Below, piece after piece: positions 52,162 to 61,891 of a stretch of DNA of 64,000 bases. The DNA is from an uncultured Bacteroidales bacterium (GTDB taxonomy: Bacteria > Bacteroidota > Bacteroidia > Bacteroidales > Bacteroidaceae). The translations under genes were made by a program, and so were the position numbers. The stretch lies in the NCBI GenBank assembly GCA_902768125.1, contig CACXKA010000003.1:1-64000 (forward strand), given 5' to 3'. The notes under the pieces are model-generated. The model worked only from the letters and a program-made list of their open reading frames with translations. It had not been told where the DNA came from and did no database searches. Numbering within the stretch: the stretch's first letter is position 1; every line of letters begins with the position of its first letter.

Positions 52162-55100
52162 ATGGGGACTCAATTCCGCATATTATTCTTCATCATGACA
52201 CAGGCGGTGCTCTTTTGCTTGGTGTCGTGCGGAGAAGGAATGGATGCACAGCAGCGTGAGATTGACTCGCTCAATGTGCTGGCTTCTCAAGCGAAGTATC
52301 GCTCGCTTGAGGAAGCTACTCGTTATGTGGATGAAGTATTGGGAAAGTATGCTGATTCTCCGTATCGTGACGGACTTCATGAGGCAATGCTAAATAGGGG
52401 AGATATCTATGGCATGCAGATGGAGTATGATTCTGCCCAGGTGTGCTACAGGCAGGTGCTGGAAACGTCGAACAACGACTTGCTGTGTGGAGTGGCAGAT
52501 GTGGACATGATGTCTGTTTGTCTGATGCTTTCGATGAGTAAGGAGTTTTACGACTATCGGAGTGATGCGCAAGAGCGTCTGGCGAATGTGGAGGAAGAAA
52601 AAGAGGATATGACAGAACACCAGCAAGCATTGTGGAGTGCCGTACAGACTGATTACCACATGGTGTCCATGAATTACTTCATCAAGATGCGTCAGGATGA
52701 TGGAGTGCTGGAGGAATCTGAATGGTTGGAGCAGCATCAGGATTTGTTTGCGACGGATTCTGTCAGACAATCAATCTATCTGTTTTTGACCTCTATCTAC
52801 AATGTGGCGGACAAGAAGATGGTGGATGCTGGGGATGAAATGCAGCGCAACTTGATTCGTCTGCTGTCGATGAGTCGTCAGAATGGGAATGTGTATTATG
52901 AGATATTGGCGCTGAATGGTTTAGCAAAGTCCATTATGTCGGGCGGAGAACTGAAACCTTCACGTTGGATCTTCATTGAGGAACTGATTGGGGAGTTTGG
53001 TTTTGCGCCTCTGGAACTGAAACTGGCAAACAGAGCTTTGCGACTGGCAAAGTTATATGGGAATGATTTTGTTCAGACAACCGTTTTGGTCACACTTTCC
53101 GATTATTATTTGAAGGCTGGTGAGGATAGCTTGGCGTTTGTGCAGATGGAGGATGCGCTGGAACTCATCAATCAGCATCATCAAAAGATGGCGAGAACTG
53201 CAAAGCGGGCTCAAGAAGCTGATTATGATGTGTTGTATGCTTATACCAACACGAACGACACCATTTCGACAGAGATGCGTTGGATTGTGAATCCGCAGGT
53301 GGTGGCTGTACCTGAATGGATGGCGATGGTGCGAGAACAGTTGAGTGTTGTGTATGGTGCAAGAGGCTTGAAAGCAGAATCCGACTATAACCACAATGTC
53401 TATTTCGATATTTTGGATGCAACACGACAGGACTTGCGTGTGTTGCAAGAGGAAGATAATCTAAAGCAAGAGGAGCATACGCTTAACCTCTTGCTGTGGG
53501 TATTTGGTATTGCGATTGTGGTGCTGGTATGGCTATTGTATCTTTATAACAAACGGAGTCGTGAGGAGTATCGGAAGAAGGTGAGGATGCTGAGTAAGGT
53601 GATAGAAGTGTGCAAACACTTGTCTTCTGCTTTGTCGGATGATATTGAGGACGAGGGGGACCTGACGGAAGCGCTCCACAAAATATCCGATGCTGATGTG
53701 GAACGTCTTTTCCCACAGGTGAAAGGAAAGGATTGGACGAAGGTGGATTACCAGACAATGAAGGGATTGGATAAAGAACTGTTCCATGTGTTGCTGGTTT
53801 TCTACGAATGGATGCGCCAAAAAGGATTGCAATACATCCATTTCTCGGAGGAGGAACAAAGACTGGAGAGTGAGACCTATGTGTTTGAGAAACGTCTGGA
53901 AGAAAACAAGCGTCAGTATATTGAGAAGTTGACTTCCATGTCTATCGTGAATGGTATCACACCATTCCTCGACCGTGCCTTGCATGAGATCAACAAACTG
54001 AAGACGGATAAGAACGCCACTCCAGAAAACATCCGTGAACGTTTCCAGTATTTGAGTGAACTGATTGACAAAATCAATGAGTACAACGATGTGTTAGGTC
54101 ATTGGGTGAAGATACGACAAGGTATGGTGACGTTGAACATCGAGAATTTCGCCTTGAAACCATTGTTTGAGATGTTGCGTCATGGTTCGAAGAGCTTCGA
54201 CATCAAGGGTGTGTCTTTAGCTGTTGAAGACACGGAAGCAGTGGTGAAGGCAGACAAGTCTTTGACGCTCTTCATGATGAACACTTTATTGGACAATGCC
54301 CGAAAATATACGCCTGCTGGTGGTAAGGTGAATCTGTATGCCACGGAAACCGAAACCTATGTGGAAGTGTCGGTGGCAGATACAGGACATGGTATGTCGG
54401 CAGAAGACGTGGATACCTTGAACAACTCGAAGGTGTATGATTCGAGCAAGATAGGAACAGATGGTGCCAATGCATCTGACATCAAACAGAACAAGGGATT
54501 CGGCTTCGGATTGATGAACTGCAAGGGCATTATCGGTAAGTACAAGAAGACCAATGCTGTGTTCAATGTGTGTGAGTTTGGTGTGGAGAGTGAAGTGGGG
54601 AAAGGAAGCCGATTCTTCTTCCGCCTGCCGAAAGGCGTGATGAAACTGATGGTTTGTCTGGGCTTGCTCATGCAATGTTTGGTGCTGAAGGCAGAAGTTC
54701 ATCTTCCTTCAGCAGAAGTGTATGCAGACAGCATCTTCAATGCCAACGTGAATGGTGATTATGAACAAGCCATTATATATGCCGACTCAGCCATCCAATG
54801 TTTTAATCGCTATTATCTCGAACAGGTGCCAAAGGGTAAGTGTCTGATGACTTTGGAAGGTGCAGAAATGGCCGAAATCGAGTGGTGGAAGTCGGGAATG
54901 GATACAGATTACGAACTGATTATTGGAATCAGAAACGAGGTGGCAATTGCTGCACTTTCGTTGAACAGAAACAGCCTCTATCATTATAACAGCGAGGTGT
55001 TCACTCGGCTCTATAAGTTGACCAGTACAGACCCGACATTAGAGGGGTATTGCAATAACATTAAGATGACGAACCGCAACAAGAAGACCACTGCCATTCT

Positions 55101-56367
55101 GCTAGGTGTGCTGTTGTTCGTTGTGCTTGCCACTTATTTCTTCCTGCACTATCGTAATACGCAGTTGTTTATCTTCAATCTGAGACAGTTCATCCAGTTG
55201 AACAACAATGTCTTCACAGCCACAGAACAGACTTTGCCAGATGTGCTGCATCAGAACCTATCCGACATCAAGACTGCAGATACGGTGGGTATGATGGTTC
55301 CGCCAAAAGATTCTTCTGACCAGTTCTGGTCTCATTTCACGGGTGTTGTGGCTGAACGCAATGTTTATGAGAGCATGATGCAGTCTGCATACCGTCAGCA
55401 GAAGGAAGTGGTGAGCAGCAATGGGCGTTTCCGTGCTTATCCTATGTTTGTGCCTGGCTCAGAAGATAAGGTGCTGGGAGTGTTGGGTGTGCATTTCATT
55501 GATGGAAAACTTCAAGATGAAGAGTCACTCATCATCAATCTCGTGGCACAGTTTATGAGCATTCATTCATATTTCTCCTACCACAAGGTGGATGAAATGT
55601 CGGAATTGCTGGAATTGAAGCAGGATGAACGAATGCGCATAGACAACGAACAGCAGAAAGTGTATGTGAGGAATCAGATTATGGATAACTGTCTCTCGAC
55701 GCTGAAGCATGAGACCATGTATTATCCGAATCGTATCAAGCAAATCGTGGATGTTGCGTTGGCTGACCCTCATGCTCCTGTCAATGAGGAAATCATCAAC
55801 GATATTGATGAATTGCTTTCTTACTACAAGGAAGTGTTTGCCATCCTGAGCACTTGTGCAGGCAAGCAGGTGGAGAAAGTGCTCTTCAAGCGCGTTCAGC
55901 TTTCAGCTCAAGATATTGGTGAAATGGCAAAACGTTCTTTCAAGAAACAGCAGAAGAAGGTGCAAGGCAAGACTTCCATCAAGGTGGCGGATGAGAAGGG
56001 ACTGATGATTCAGGGTGATAAGATTTTCATTCAAACCCTCCTCGACAACATCATCTCTCTCTATTTTGAGCATCAATCAGGGGGAGATTTGTTGCTGAAT
56101 TTTGATGTTTCAGATGGTTTTGCTAAATTTGCATTCACGGACACAGCATTCCGTTATGATGAAGAGGACATTCCACAACTCTTTTATATAGATAATGTGA
56201 AATACGACGCAAAGAGTGACACCCTGTCTGGGGCACAATATATGATTTGCCGTCAGATTGTCAGAGAGCATGATGCTTATTCTGCACGTCGTGGGTGTCG
56301 CATTTATGTGGAGAACAACGATGATGGTCAGGGCTCAAGTTTCATCTTCACCCTTCCCGTCTCCTAA
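52162..56367 (+). CDS. giant two-module sensor kinase (DUF5112/DUF5113-type)
   Basis: 1401 residues from ATG 52162. Module 1: signal/lipobox-like start (CLVSCGEG), a TPR-rich sensor (about 50-430), a TM helix near 440-462, a coiled DHp-like region with LHEINKLK, and a GHKL ATPase domain with N-box MMNTLLDNARKY (near 704), ADTGHGMS and GFGFGLMNC. Module 2 begins with what looks like a second signal peptide (MKLMVCLGLLMQCLVLKAEV near 827), then a short sensor, a TM helix near 976, a His-bearing helix TLKHETMYYPNRI (near 1180) and a degenerate ATPase-like end. It precedes its response regulator by 46 bases. Confidence 0.85.
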   Translation: MGTQFRILFFIMTQAVLFCLVSCGEGMDAQQREIDSLNVLASQAKYRSLEEATRYVDEVLGKYADSPYRDGLHEAMLNRGDIYGMQMEYDSAQVCYRQVLETSNNDLLCGVADVDMMSVCLMLSMSKEFYDYRSDAQERLANVEEEKEDMTEHQQALWSAVQTDYHMVSMNYFIKMRQDDGVLEESEWLEQHQDLFATDSVRQSIYLFLTSIYNVADKKMVDAGDEMQRNLIRLLSMSRQNGNVYYEILALNGLAKSIMSGGELKPSRWIFIEELIGEFGFAPLELKLANRALRLAKLYGNDFVQTTVLVTLSDYYLKAGEDSLAFVQMEDALELINQHHQKMARTAKRAQEADYDVLYAYTNTNDTISTEMRWIVNPQVVAVPEWMAMVREQLSVVYGARGLKAESDYNHNVYFDILDATRQDLRVLQEEDNLKQEEHTLNLLLWVFGIAIVVLVWLLYLYNKRSREEYRKKVRMLSKVIEVCKHLSSALSDDIEDEGDLTEALHKISDADVERLFPQVKGKDWTKVDYQTMKGLDKELFHVLLVFYEWMRQKGLQYIHFSEEEQRLESETYVFEKRLEENKRQYIEKLTSMSIVNGITPFLDRALHEINKLKTDKNATPENIRERFQYLSELIDKINEYNDVLGHWVKIRQGMVTLNIENFALKPLFEMLRHGSKSFDIKGVSLAVEDTEAVVKADKSLTLFMMNTLLDNARKYTPAGGKVNLYATETETYVEVSVADTGHGMSAEDVDTLNNSKVYDSSKIGTDGANASDIKQNKGFGFGLMNCKGIIGKYKKTNAVFNVCEFGVESEVGKGSRFFFRLPKGVMKLMVCLGLLMQCLVLKAEVHLPSAEVYADSIFNANVNGDYEQAIIYADSAIQCFNRYYLEQVPKGKCLMTLEGAEMAEIEWWKSGMDTDYELIIGIRNEVAIAALSLNRNSLYHYNSEVFTRLYKLTSTDPTLEGYCNNIKMTNRNKKTTAILLGVLLFVVLATYFFLHYRNTQLFIFNLRQFIQLNNNVFTATEQTLPDVLHQNLSDIKTADTVGMMVPPKDSSDQFWSHFTGVVAERNVYESMMQSAYRQQKEVVSSNGRFRAYPMFVPGSEDKVLGVLGVHFIDGKLQDEESLIINLVAQFMSIHSYFSYHKVDEMSELLELKQDERMRIDNEQQKVYVRNQIMDNCLSTLKHETMYYPNRIKQIVDVALADPHAPVNEEIINDIDELLSYYKEVFAILSTCAGKQVEKVLFKRVQLSAQDIGEMAKRSFKKQQKKVQGKTSIKVADEKGLMIQGDKIFIQTLLDNIISLYFEHQSGGDLLLNFDVSDGFAKFAFTDTAFRYDEEDIPQLFYIDNVKYDAKSDTLSGAQYMICRQIVREHDAYSARRGCRIYVENNDDGQGSSFIFTLPVS

Positions 56368-56413
56368 TCAAACAAGAACTAATCAAATCATCAAACTCAT
56401 AAAACCAAACAAA

Positions 56414-57133
56414 ATGGATCCTTTCAAAGTAATAATAGTCGAAGATGTCGCCCTCGAAATGAAGGGCACAGTAGAGATTTTCCGTTCGGAGATTCCTGAG
56501 GCGGAGATTGTCGGCACCGCCATGAATGAGACGGAGTTGTGGCGACTCATGCGTGATAGCCAGCCAGATATGGTGCTCCTCGATCTGGGTTTGGGCGGCT
56601 CAACGACTGCAGGTGTTGATGTGTGCAAGCAGTTGCGTCGTCGTTATCCAGATGTGCATGTGCTCATCTTCACAGGAGAAATCATGAATGAGAAATTGTG
56701 GGTGGACGCACTCGATGCAGGTACTGATGGTATCATCTTGAAGAGTGGGGAACTGCTCACAAAGGGTGATGTACAGAGTGTGCTCAACGGTAAGCGTATG
56801 GTGTTCAATCAACCCATCCTTGAGAAGATTCTGCAACGTTTTCGCCAATCCGTCATCAATGAATCCATGCGTCAAGAGGCTTTCCTCGACTACGATATTG
56901 ATGAATATGATGAACGTTTCCTTCGCCACTTGGCACTGGGATACACAAAAGATATGATTGCGGGATTGAAGGGAATGCCTTTTGGCGTGAAGTCTATCGA
57001 AAAGAGACAGAATGACCTCACCAATCGTCTTTTTGGTGAAGACCATGAACCTGTCAATGCGACGCGCCTTGCCACCAAAGCCATCGAATTGCGCATTTTG
57101 GATATTGATAATCTCGAACCCGATGACGAATGA
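56414..57133 (+). CDS. response regulator with C-terminal DNA-binding-type domain
   Basis: 239 residues. Receiver domain 5-125: acidic pair E10-D11, phospho-acceptor D57 in MVLLDLGLGG, Thr in LIFTGE and Lys in IILKSGE. The C-terminal part (about 165-225) is helical (DERFLRHLALGYTKDMIAGL, KSIEKRQNDLTNRLFG) and resembles a LuxR/NarL-like helix-turn-helix. Its position directly after the two-module kinase makes it the likely output partner. The next gene overlaps by four bases (ATGA). Confidence 0.85.
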   Translation: MDPFKVIIVEDVALEMKGTVEIFRSEIPEAEIVGTAMNETELWRLMRDSQPDMVLLDLGLGGSTTAGVDVCKQLRRRYPDVHVLIFTGEIMNEKLWVDALDAGTDGIILKSGELLTKGDVQSVLNGKRMVFNQPILEKILQRFRQSVINESMRQEAFLDYDIDEYDERFLRHLALGYTKDMIAGLKGMPFGVKSIEKRQNDLTNRLFGEDHEPVNATRLATKAIELRILDIDNLEPDDE

Positions 57134-57825
57134 CCTATAAAGACTACATCCAACGAATCTTGAAGTACCTCTTCTGGGGGGTGCTGATTGGTCTTGTGCT
57201 CCTGCTTTTCGTGTCGTGGGTGCTGAGCATCTATGTCGATGGGGTGCAGGGATTGCTGACCTATCGTGGCATTCGTTGGATGTGTGTCAACATCGTGCCC
57301 AATTTCTCTGAGGTGCATATTGCCAAGATGCTGTTGGGTTTGATGGCGATGAGTGTCCTGCGTGAGTCTGGTATCTTGCGGGCATTCCGTTCCCACCTCT
57401 CGCTGAAACAGCGACGGGCTTTGCAAATTACAGGCGTCTCAGTACTTGTGGTGCTGAGCCTCTTTTCGCTGCTCCTCATCCTGCCCGATGCTGTGTTGCT
57501 TAGTGCCTTCGGTTCCATTCAACACTCAGCATTCTCCAAAGGACTCTATGGTTTGATAGCTTGTTTGACGATTTTTATAGGGATGGTCTATGGTTACACA
57601 TCGGGAAGGTTTTCCACCATGCATGATTTTGTTCATGCCCACGTGTCCATCTTCTCGGCAATGCCCAACTATTTTGTGATGCTGTTTTTTGCAAGTCAGT
57701 TCCTTGGGTGTCTTAACTTCACGGGCATTCTACCTCTGCTCGGCGACGATGGTACCGTGTTCCATATCTTGAAAGGCTTGCTGTATAATGGCTCACTCTT
57801 GCTCTATATATTATTAGCGCTTTGA
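57130..57825 (+). CDS. small polytopic membrane protein, AbgT-like half
   Basis: 231 residues with about six hydrophobic helices (YLFWGVLIGLVLLLFVSWVL, ALQITGVSVLVVLSLFSLLL, YGLIACLTIFIGMVYGYTSG, FVMLFFASQFLGCLNFTGIL). GVQGLLTYRGIRWMCVNIVP resembles a segment near the start of AbgT-family (p-aminobenzoyl-glutamate) transporters, but it is only about half their length. It is translationally coupled to the response regulator, so it may belong to that signalling unit. Its 3' end overlaps the convergent nth gene by 12 bases. Family call is tentative. Confidence 0.6.
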   Translation: MTYKDYIQRILKYLFWGVLIGLVLLLFVSWVLSIYVDGVQGLLTYRGIRWMCVNIVPNFSEVHIAKMLLGLMAMSVLRESGILRAFRSHLSLKQRRALQITGVSVLVVLSLFSLLLILPDAVLLSAFGSIQHSAFSKGLYGLIACLTIFIGMVYGYTSGRFSTMHDFVHAHVSIFSAMPNYFVMLFFASQFLGCLNFTGILPLLGDDGTVFHILKGLLYNGSLLLYILLAL

Positions 57826-58452
57826 CCCTTCCTTGCAGAAAGCCTTGATGCCACATTCCTCACATTTTGGCTTTTGGCTCTTGCATACATAGCGTCCGTG
57901 CAAGATGAGCCAATGGTGTGCACGAGGAATAAGCTCATCGGGAATGTTCTTCACCAATTCCATTTCAACAGCGTAGGGCGTCGTGCACTTGTCCGACACC
58001 AATCCGATGCGGTGGCTCACACGGAACACATGCGTGTCAACCGCCATCCTTGCTTCTCCCCACGCCACACTCAGCATCACGTTCGCCGTTTTCCTACCCA
58101 CACCAGGCAAAGCCACCAAAGCGTCAAAGTCGGCAGGCACTTCACCCTTGTGCTTCTCTATCAGCAATTGTGCCATCTGTACCAGATGCTCTGCCTTGCT
58201 GTTCGGATAACTCACCGACTTCACATAGTGCAGCACATCCTCCTTGGTTGCGGCTGACATTGCTTGTGGGGTGGGGTATGCTTCAAACAGGGCGGGTGTC
58301 ACCATGTTGACTCTTTTATCTGTGCATTGTGCCGACAGCATCACAGCACACAGTAACTGAAACGGATTCTGATAGTGCAGTTCCGTGTTTGCTTCAGGCA
58401 TTGCTTCTTGGAAATAAGCCATGAAGCGCTCGTATCGTTCTTTCTTTGTCAT
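57814..58452 (-). CDS. nth: endonuclease III
   Basis: 212 residues from ATG 58452. HhH motif LPGVGRKTANVML with the catalytic Lys, AVDTHVFRVSHRIGLV with the catalytic Asp, and the C-terminal Fe-S cluster Cys set in GRYVCKSQKPKCEECGIKAF (C-x6-C-x2-C-x5-C). It removes oxidised pyrimidines and nicks the abasic site. An upstream ATG nine codons earlier is less likely. Confidence 0.95.
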   Translation of the reverse strand: MTKKERYERFMAYFQEAMPEANTELHYQNPFQLLCAVMLSAQCTDKRVNMVTPALFEAYPTPQAMSAATKEDVLHYVKSVSYPNSKAEHLVQMAQLLIEKHKGEVPADFDALVALPGVGRKTANVMLSVAWGEARMAVDTHVFRVSHRIGLVSDKCTTPYAVEMELVKNIPDELIPRAHHWLILHGRYVCKSQKPKCEECGIKAFCKEGSKR

Positions 58453-58525
58453 AGTCTGATAAAAACTAATAATGGGCAACAGCCTTATTGACCATTGCCC
58501 ATCACTTTCTTTTTTTCAAAAGCAG

Positions 58526-58792
58526 TTAAGCTTCTGCAGCCACTGGCTCGATAGATACTGTGCTGCGGTTTTCGCGACCACGCTTGAACACCACTACACC
58601 ATCAGTCAATGCGTACAGGGTGTCATCCTTGCCAATACCTACGTTCTTACCAGGGTGATGCTTTGTGCCACGCTGACGAACGATAATGTTGCCAGCCTTA
58701 ACTGTTTCACCACCAAAGTGCTTCAAACCGAGTCGTTTAGAGTGTGACTCACGGCCGTTCTTAGAACTACCTACACCTTTTTTATGTGCCAT
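58526..58792 (-). CDS. rpmA: 50S ribosomal protein L27
   Basis: 88 residues: [20 protein letters not shown] and [20 protein letters not shown] are diagnostic of L27. The N-terminal tail reaches the peptidyl-transferase centre. It starts 61 bases after rplU, the usual L21-L27 order. Confidence 0.97.
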   Translation of the reverse strand: MAHKKGVGSSKNGRESHSKRLGLKHFGGETVKAGNIIVRQRGTKHHPGKNVGIGKDDTLYALTDGVVVFKRGRENRSTVSIEPVAAEA

Positions 58793-58853
58793 GTTGAAAA
58801 ACTGTCTTAAATGTGATTGATAAATTTGTTTGTTTCTTGATCTGTTGCCTTGC

Positions 58854-59171
58854 TTATGCTACAACAGACTTAACGAGAACCTGAGTGAACTGGTCACGGT
58901 AGCCTCTCAGCTTGCGATAGCCCTTGCGACGACGCTTGTGGAACACGAGCACCTTGTCACCCTTGATGAGTGGAACAAGTACCTCGAGCACAACCTTTGC
59001 GCCCTCCACAGTAGGAGTACCAACTTTTACTACACCGTCGTTGTCAGCCAACAACACTTTCTCAATCTCAACAGTTGCGCCAGTTTCCACATTCTGCATG
59101 TGGTGAACGTAGAGCTTTTTGCCCTCTTCAACCTTGAACTGCTGACCCTGAATTTCTGCAATTACGTACAT
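58854..59171 (-). CDS. rplU: 50S ribosomal protein L21
   Basis: 105 residues: [40 protein letters not shown] and [20 protein letters not shown] match L21, which binds 23S rRNA. Upstream neighbour of rpmA on the minus strand. Confidence 0.97.
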   Translation of the reverse strand: MYVIAEIQGQQFKVEEGKKLYVHHMQNVETGATVEIEKVLLADNDGVVKVGTPTVEGAKVVLEVLVPLIKGDKVLVFHKRRRKGYRKLRGYRDQFTQVLVKSVVA

Positions 59172-59357
59172 TTTGTTTTGAATTGTTTAGGGTTCCATCG
59201 GGAGGCGGAGCACCACTCTGTACCCACTTGTTCAAGCCTTTCCGACATAAATCGGCTGCAAAGATACGGCTTTTTCACGACCCCACCAAATTTTTTTCTC
59301 AAAATTATTTGTAGCGTCATAAGAATTCACTACTTTTGCACTCGGAAAGGGGATAAT

Positions 59358-59430
59358 GCGGTAGTGGCTCAGTTGGTAGAGCATTGGCTTCCCAAGCCGA
59401 GGGTCGCGGGTTCGAGTCCCGTCTACCGCT
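59358..59430 (+). tRNA. tRNA-Gly (CCC)
   Basis: 73 bases. GCGGTAG pairs with CTACCGC, D-stem GCTC/GAGC, anticodon stem TTGGC/GCCGA with loop TTCCCAA (anticodon CCC), T-stem GCGGG/CCCGT with loop TTCGAGT, discriminator T. CCA is not encoded. Confidence 0.96.
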
Positions 59431-59444
59431 CGAAGAACAATCGG

Positions 59445-59470
59445 AGGGCATTTCTTTAGGGGAATGCCCT
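59445..59470 (+). terminator. hairpin after tRNA-Gly
   Basis: AGGGCATT pairs with AATGCCCT across 10 bases; no strong T-run. It ends 22 bases before the antiporter ATG, so it could end the tRNA transcript or shape the antiporter leader. Confidence 0.55.
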
Positions 59471-59492
59471 TACTTAAAACAAGAGACGGTTT

Positions 59493-60875
59493 ATGCTGTT
59501 CATGACATTGATTATCGTTGCTGTTGTGTTCATCGGTTTGGCACTGATGAGCGCAGAGCAGATGCATCACATCAATCGTTCCACAGTGGCGATGGTGTGC
59601 GGTGTTGTCGCTTGGGTAATTTATCTGCTGAATGGTGGAGATTTTGTCCCATTGATGCATGGTGATGAATACAAAGAGTTTTTGGCTGGTGGTGCATCGA
59701 CGACTGACAGCTTGAAATACTTTGTGGCAGACCACATTATTCTGAAATATATAGCGGAGGCGTGTTCTGTCATCCTCTTCTTGATTGCCACCAATACGAT
59801 TGTGGAGGTGCTTCACAATAATGGTGTCTTCGATGCATTGATTGAGTGGCTCAGGATGCGTAACAGCCGAGTGTTCTTGTGGGTGATTTCTCTGTTGACA
59901 TTCTCCATCTCAGCCAATGTGGATAACTTGACGACGGTGGTGCTGATGATGAGTATCATCACACAGATTGTTCGTAATCACCATCAGCGTGTCATCTATG
60001 CCTGCACCATCATGATTGCAGCTTGTCTGGGTGGTTGCTTCACAGCTATTGGCGATATGACTTCCGTGATGTTGTGGGTGCGTGGTGTCATCACACCTTC
60101 CGCCTATGCAGCAGGTCTTTTCCTGCCGGCCTTCGTCAGTCTCTGTGTGTTCAATGCGCTAATCGGTATGAAGCTGCAAGGTCGAGTGGAAATCTTCTCT
60201 GTGATTTCTCGATACAATGGCGACGATTCCTATTTGTCAGGTTGGCAAAAGGTGGTGCTGTTGGTGTTGGGTATCGCAGGTTTGTGGTTTATCCCTTCCT
60301 TCCATTACATCACCAAATTGCCTCCATTCCTGGGTTCTCTCTCCGTGTTGGCTCTGATATGGGCTGTGGAGGGGTTGTTCAATCTGGAGAGGAATGGTAA
60401 CGTGCTGTTGGTGCAGCGCCATTATTTCCGCAACACAGAGTTTATCGGTATGCGCATGATTCTTTATTTCCTCGGCATTTCTTTGAGCATTGGTGCTTTC
60501 ACGGAATGTGGCGCATTGGACTTTGTGGGCAACTGGCTCGAAACGCATGTGGACAATGTATATATATATGGTGTGACAGTCGGCTTGCTCTCTTCTGTCG
60601 TTGACAATGTTCCGTTGATGATGACGGGTATGAATCTTTTCCAGATGGATACGGCAGCCAACTCCACGTCAGAATTCGTTCAGAACGGCATCTATTGGCA
60701 GTTGCTTTCCTATTGTTGTGCCTGTGGTGGTGCTCTGTTGTTCGTGGGTTCTCTCACTGGACAAGCCGTGCTGGAAGTGGAACATATCCGTTTCAAGTGG
60801 TACATCCGCCATTACCTTTGGCGTGCCTTGCTGGCGTGGGCAGTAGGTCTGGGTGTGTTCTGGCTCACACATTAA
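59493..60875 (+). CDS. nhaD: NhaD-type Na+/H+ antiporter
   Basis: 460 residues with about 12 hydrophobic helices and no signal peptide. Polar motifs fit the NhaD/ion-transporter superfamily: FSISANVDNLTTVVLMMSII, GGCFTAIGDMTSVMLWVRGV and LLSSVVDNVPLMMTGMNLFQ, which supply the buried Asp and Asn residues for ion exchange. It exchanges Na+ (or Li+) for H+ at the inner membrane, important for salt and pH balance. It may be cotranscribed with pfkA, 29 bases downstream. Confidence 0.9.
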   Translation: MLFMTLIIVAVVFIGLALMSAEQMHHINRSTVAMVCGVVAWVIYLLNGGDFVPLMHGDEYKEFLAGGASTTDSLKYFVADHIILKYIAEACSVILFLIATNTIVEVLHNNGVFDALIEWLRMRNSRVFLWVISLLTFSISANVDNLTTVVLMMSIITQIVRNHHQRVIYACTIMIAACLGGCFTAIGDMTSVMLWVRGVITPSAYAAGLFLPAFVSLCVFNALIGMKLQGRVEIFSVISRYNGDDSYLSGWQKVVLLVLGIAGLWFIPSFHYITKLPPFLGSLSVLALIWAVEGLFNLERNGNVLLVQRHYFRNTEFIGMRMILYFLGISLSIGAFTECGALDFVGNWLETHVDNVYIYGVTVGLLSSVVDNVPLMMTGMNLFQMDTAANSTSEFVQNGIYWQLLSYCCACGGALLFVGSLTGQAVLEVEHIRFKWYIRHYLWRALLAWAVGLGVFWLTH

Positions 60876-60904
60876 TAAAGAAGATACGATAATCATACGA
60901 TCAT

Positions 60905-61882
60905 ATGACTAAGATAAATTGTATAGGTATTCTGACATCAGGCGGAGATTCGCCTGGTATGAATGCGGCCATTCGTGCCGTCACACGTTCTGCCATTTGT
61001 AAAGGTTTTTCCGTGAAGGGCATCTATCGTGGGTATGAGGGTTTGATGAATGATGAGGTGGAGACGTTCACGACAGAGAGTGTCAGCAACATCGTTGCAC
61101 GAGGAGGCACTATCTTGAAGAGTGCCCGTAGTAAGGCATTCATGACTCCTGAGGGCCGCAAGAAGGCTTACGAGACGATGCAGAAGGAAGGCATCGACGC
61201 CTTGGTGGTCATTGGAGGCAATGGTTCCCTGACAGGTGCCCGCACCTTTGCCCAGGAATATGATGTGCCTTGCATCGGATTGCCTGGAACGATTGACAAC
61301 GACCTCTATGGAACGGACCTGACCATTGGATATGACACCACGCTGAACACGATTGTGGAATGTGTGGACAAGATTCGTGACACCGCCAACTCGCACGAGC
61401 GCATCTTCTTTGTGGAGGTGATGGGACGCGATGCAGGCTTTTTGGCACAGAACAGTGCGATTGCCAGCGGTGCCGAGGCAGCAATCATCCCAGAGGACAG
61501 CACGGATGCAGACCAGTTGGAGCACTTCATTGGTCGTGGTATCCGTAAAAGCAAGAACTCCAGCATCGTGATTGTGAGTGAAAGTCCCAAGTGTGGTGCG
61601 ATGTTCTATGCCGACCGAGTGAAGAAGGAATACCCTCAATATGATGTGCGTGTGTCCATCTTGGGACACTTGCAGCGTGGAGGTTCTCCCTCTGCCCGTG
61701 ACCGCATCCTTGCCAGCCGATTGGGGGCAGGAGTGATTGATGCCATCCTCGATGGACAGCGCAATGTGATGATTGGCATTCGCAACGACCAAGTTGTTTA
61801 CGTGCCTTTCTCCGATGCTATCCGTTCCGATAAGGCGATGAACAAGAGTCTCATCAGAGTGTTGGATGAACTCTCGATTTAA
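60905..61882 (+). CDS. pfkA: 6-phosphofructokinase
   Basis: 325 residues. [20 protein letters not shown] is the ATP-binding start. [20 protein letters not shown] carries the catalytic Asp. [11 protein letters not shown] and [20 protein letters not shown] bind fructose 6-phosphate. A Gly follows GGDSP in the ATP-type pattern, so ATP rather than pyrophosphate use is expected. Glycolytic; ends 9 bases before miaA. Confidence 0.95.
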   Translation: MTKINCIGILTSGGDSPGMNAAIRAVTRSAICKGFSVKGIYRGYEGLMNDEVETFTTESVSNIVARGGTILKSARSKAFMTPEGRKKAYETMQKEGIDALVVIGGNGSLTGARTFAQEYDVPCIGLPGTIDNDLYGTDLTIGYDTTLNTIVECVDKIRDTANSHERIFFVEVMGRDAGFLAQNSAIASGAEAAIIPEDSTDADQLEHFIGRGIRKSKNSSIVIVSESPKCGAMFYADRVKKEYPQYDVRVSILGHLQRGGSPSARDRILASRLGAGVIDAILDGQRNVMIGIRNDQVVYVPFSDAIRSDKAMNKSLIRVLDELSI

Positions 61883-61891
61883 TAGATAGTT

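Noticed and set aside
59232-59816. 194-codon minus-strand frame across the tRNA
   Set aside because: It overlaps tRNA-Gly and the start of the antiporter gene and has no domain or promoter.
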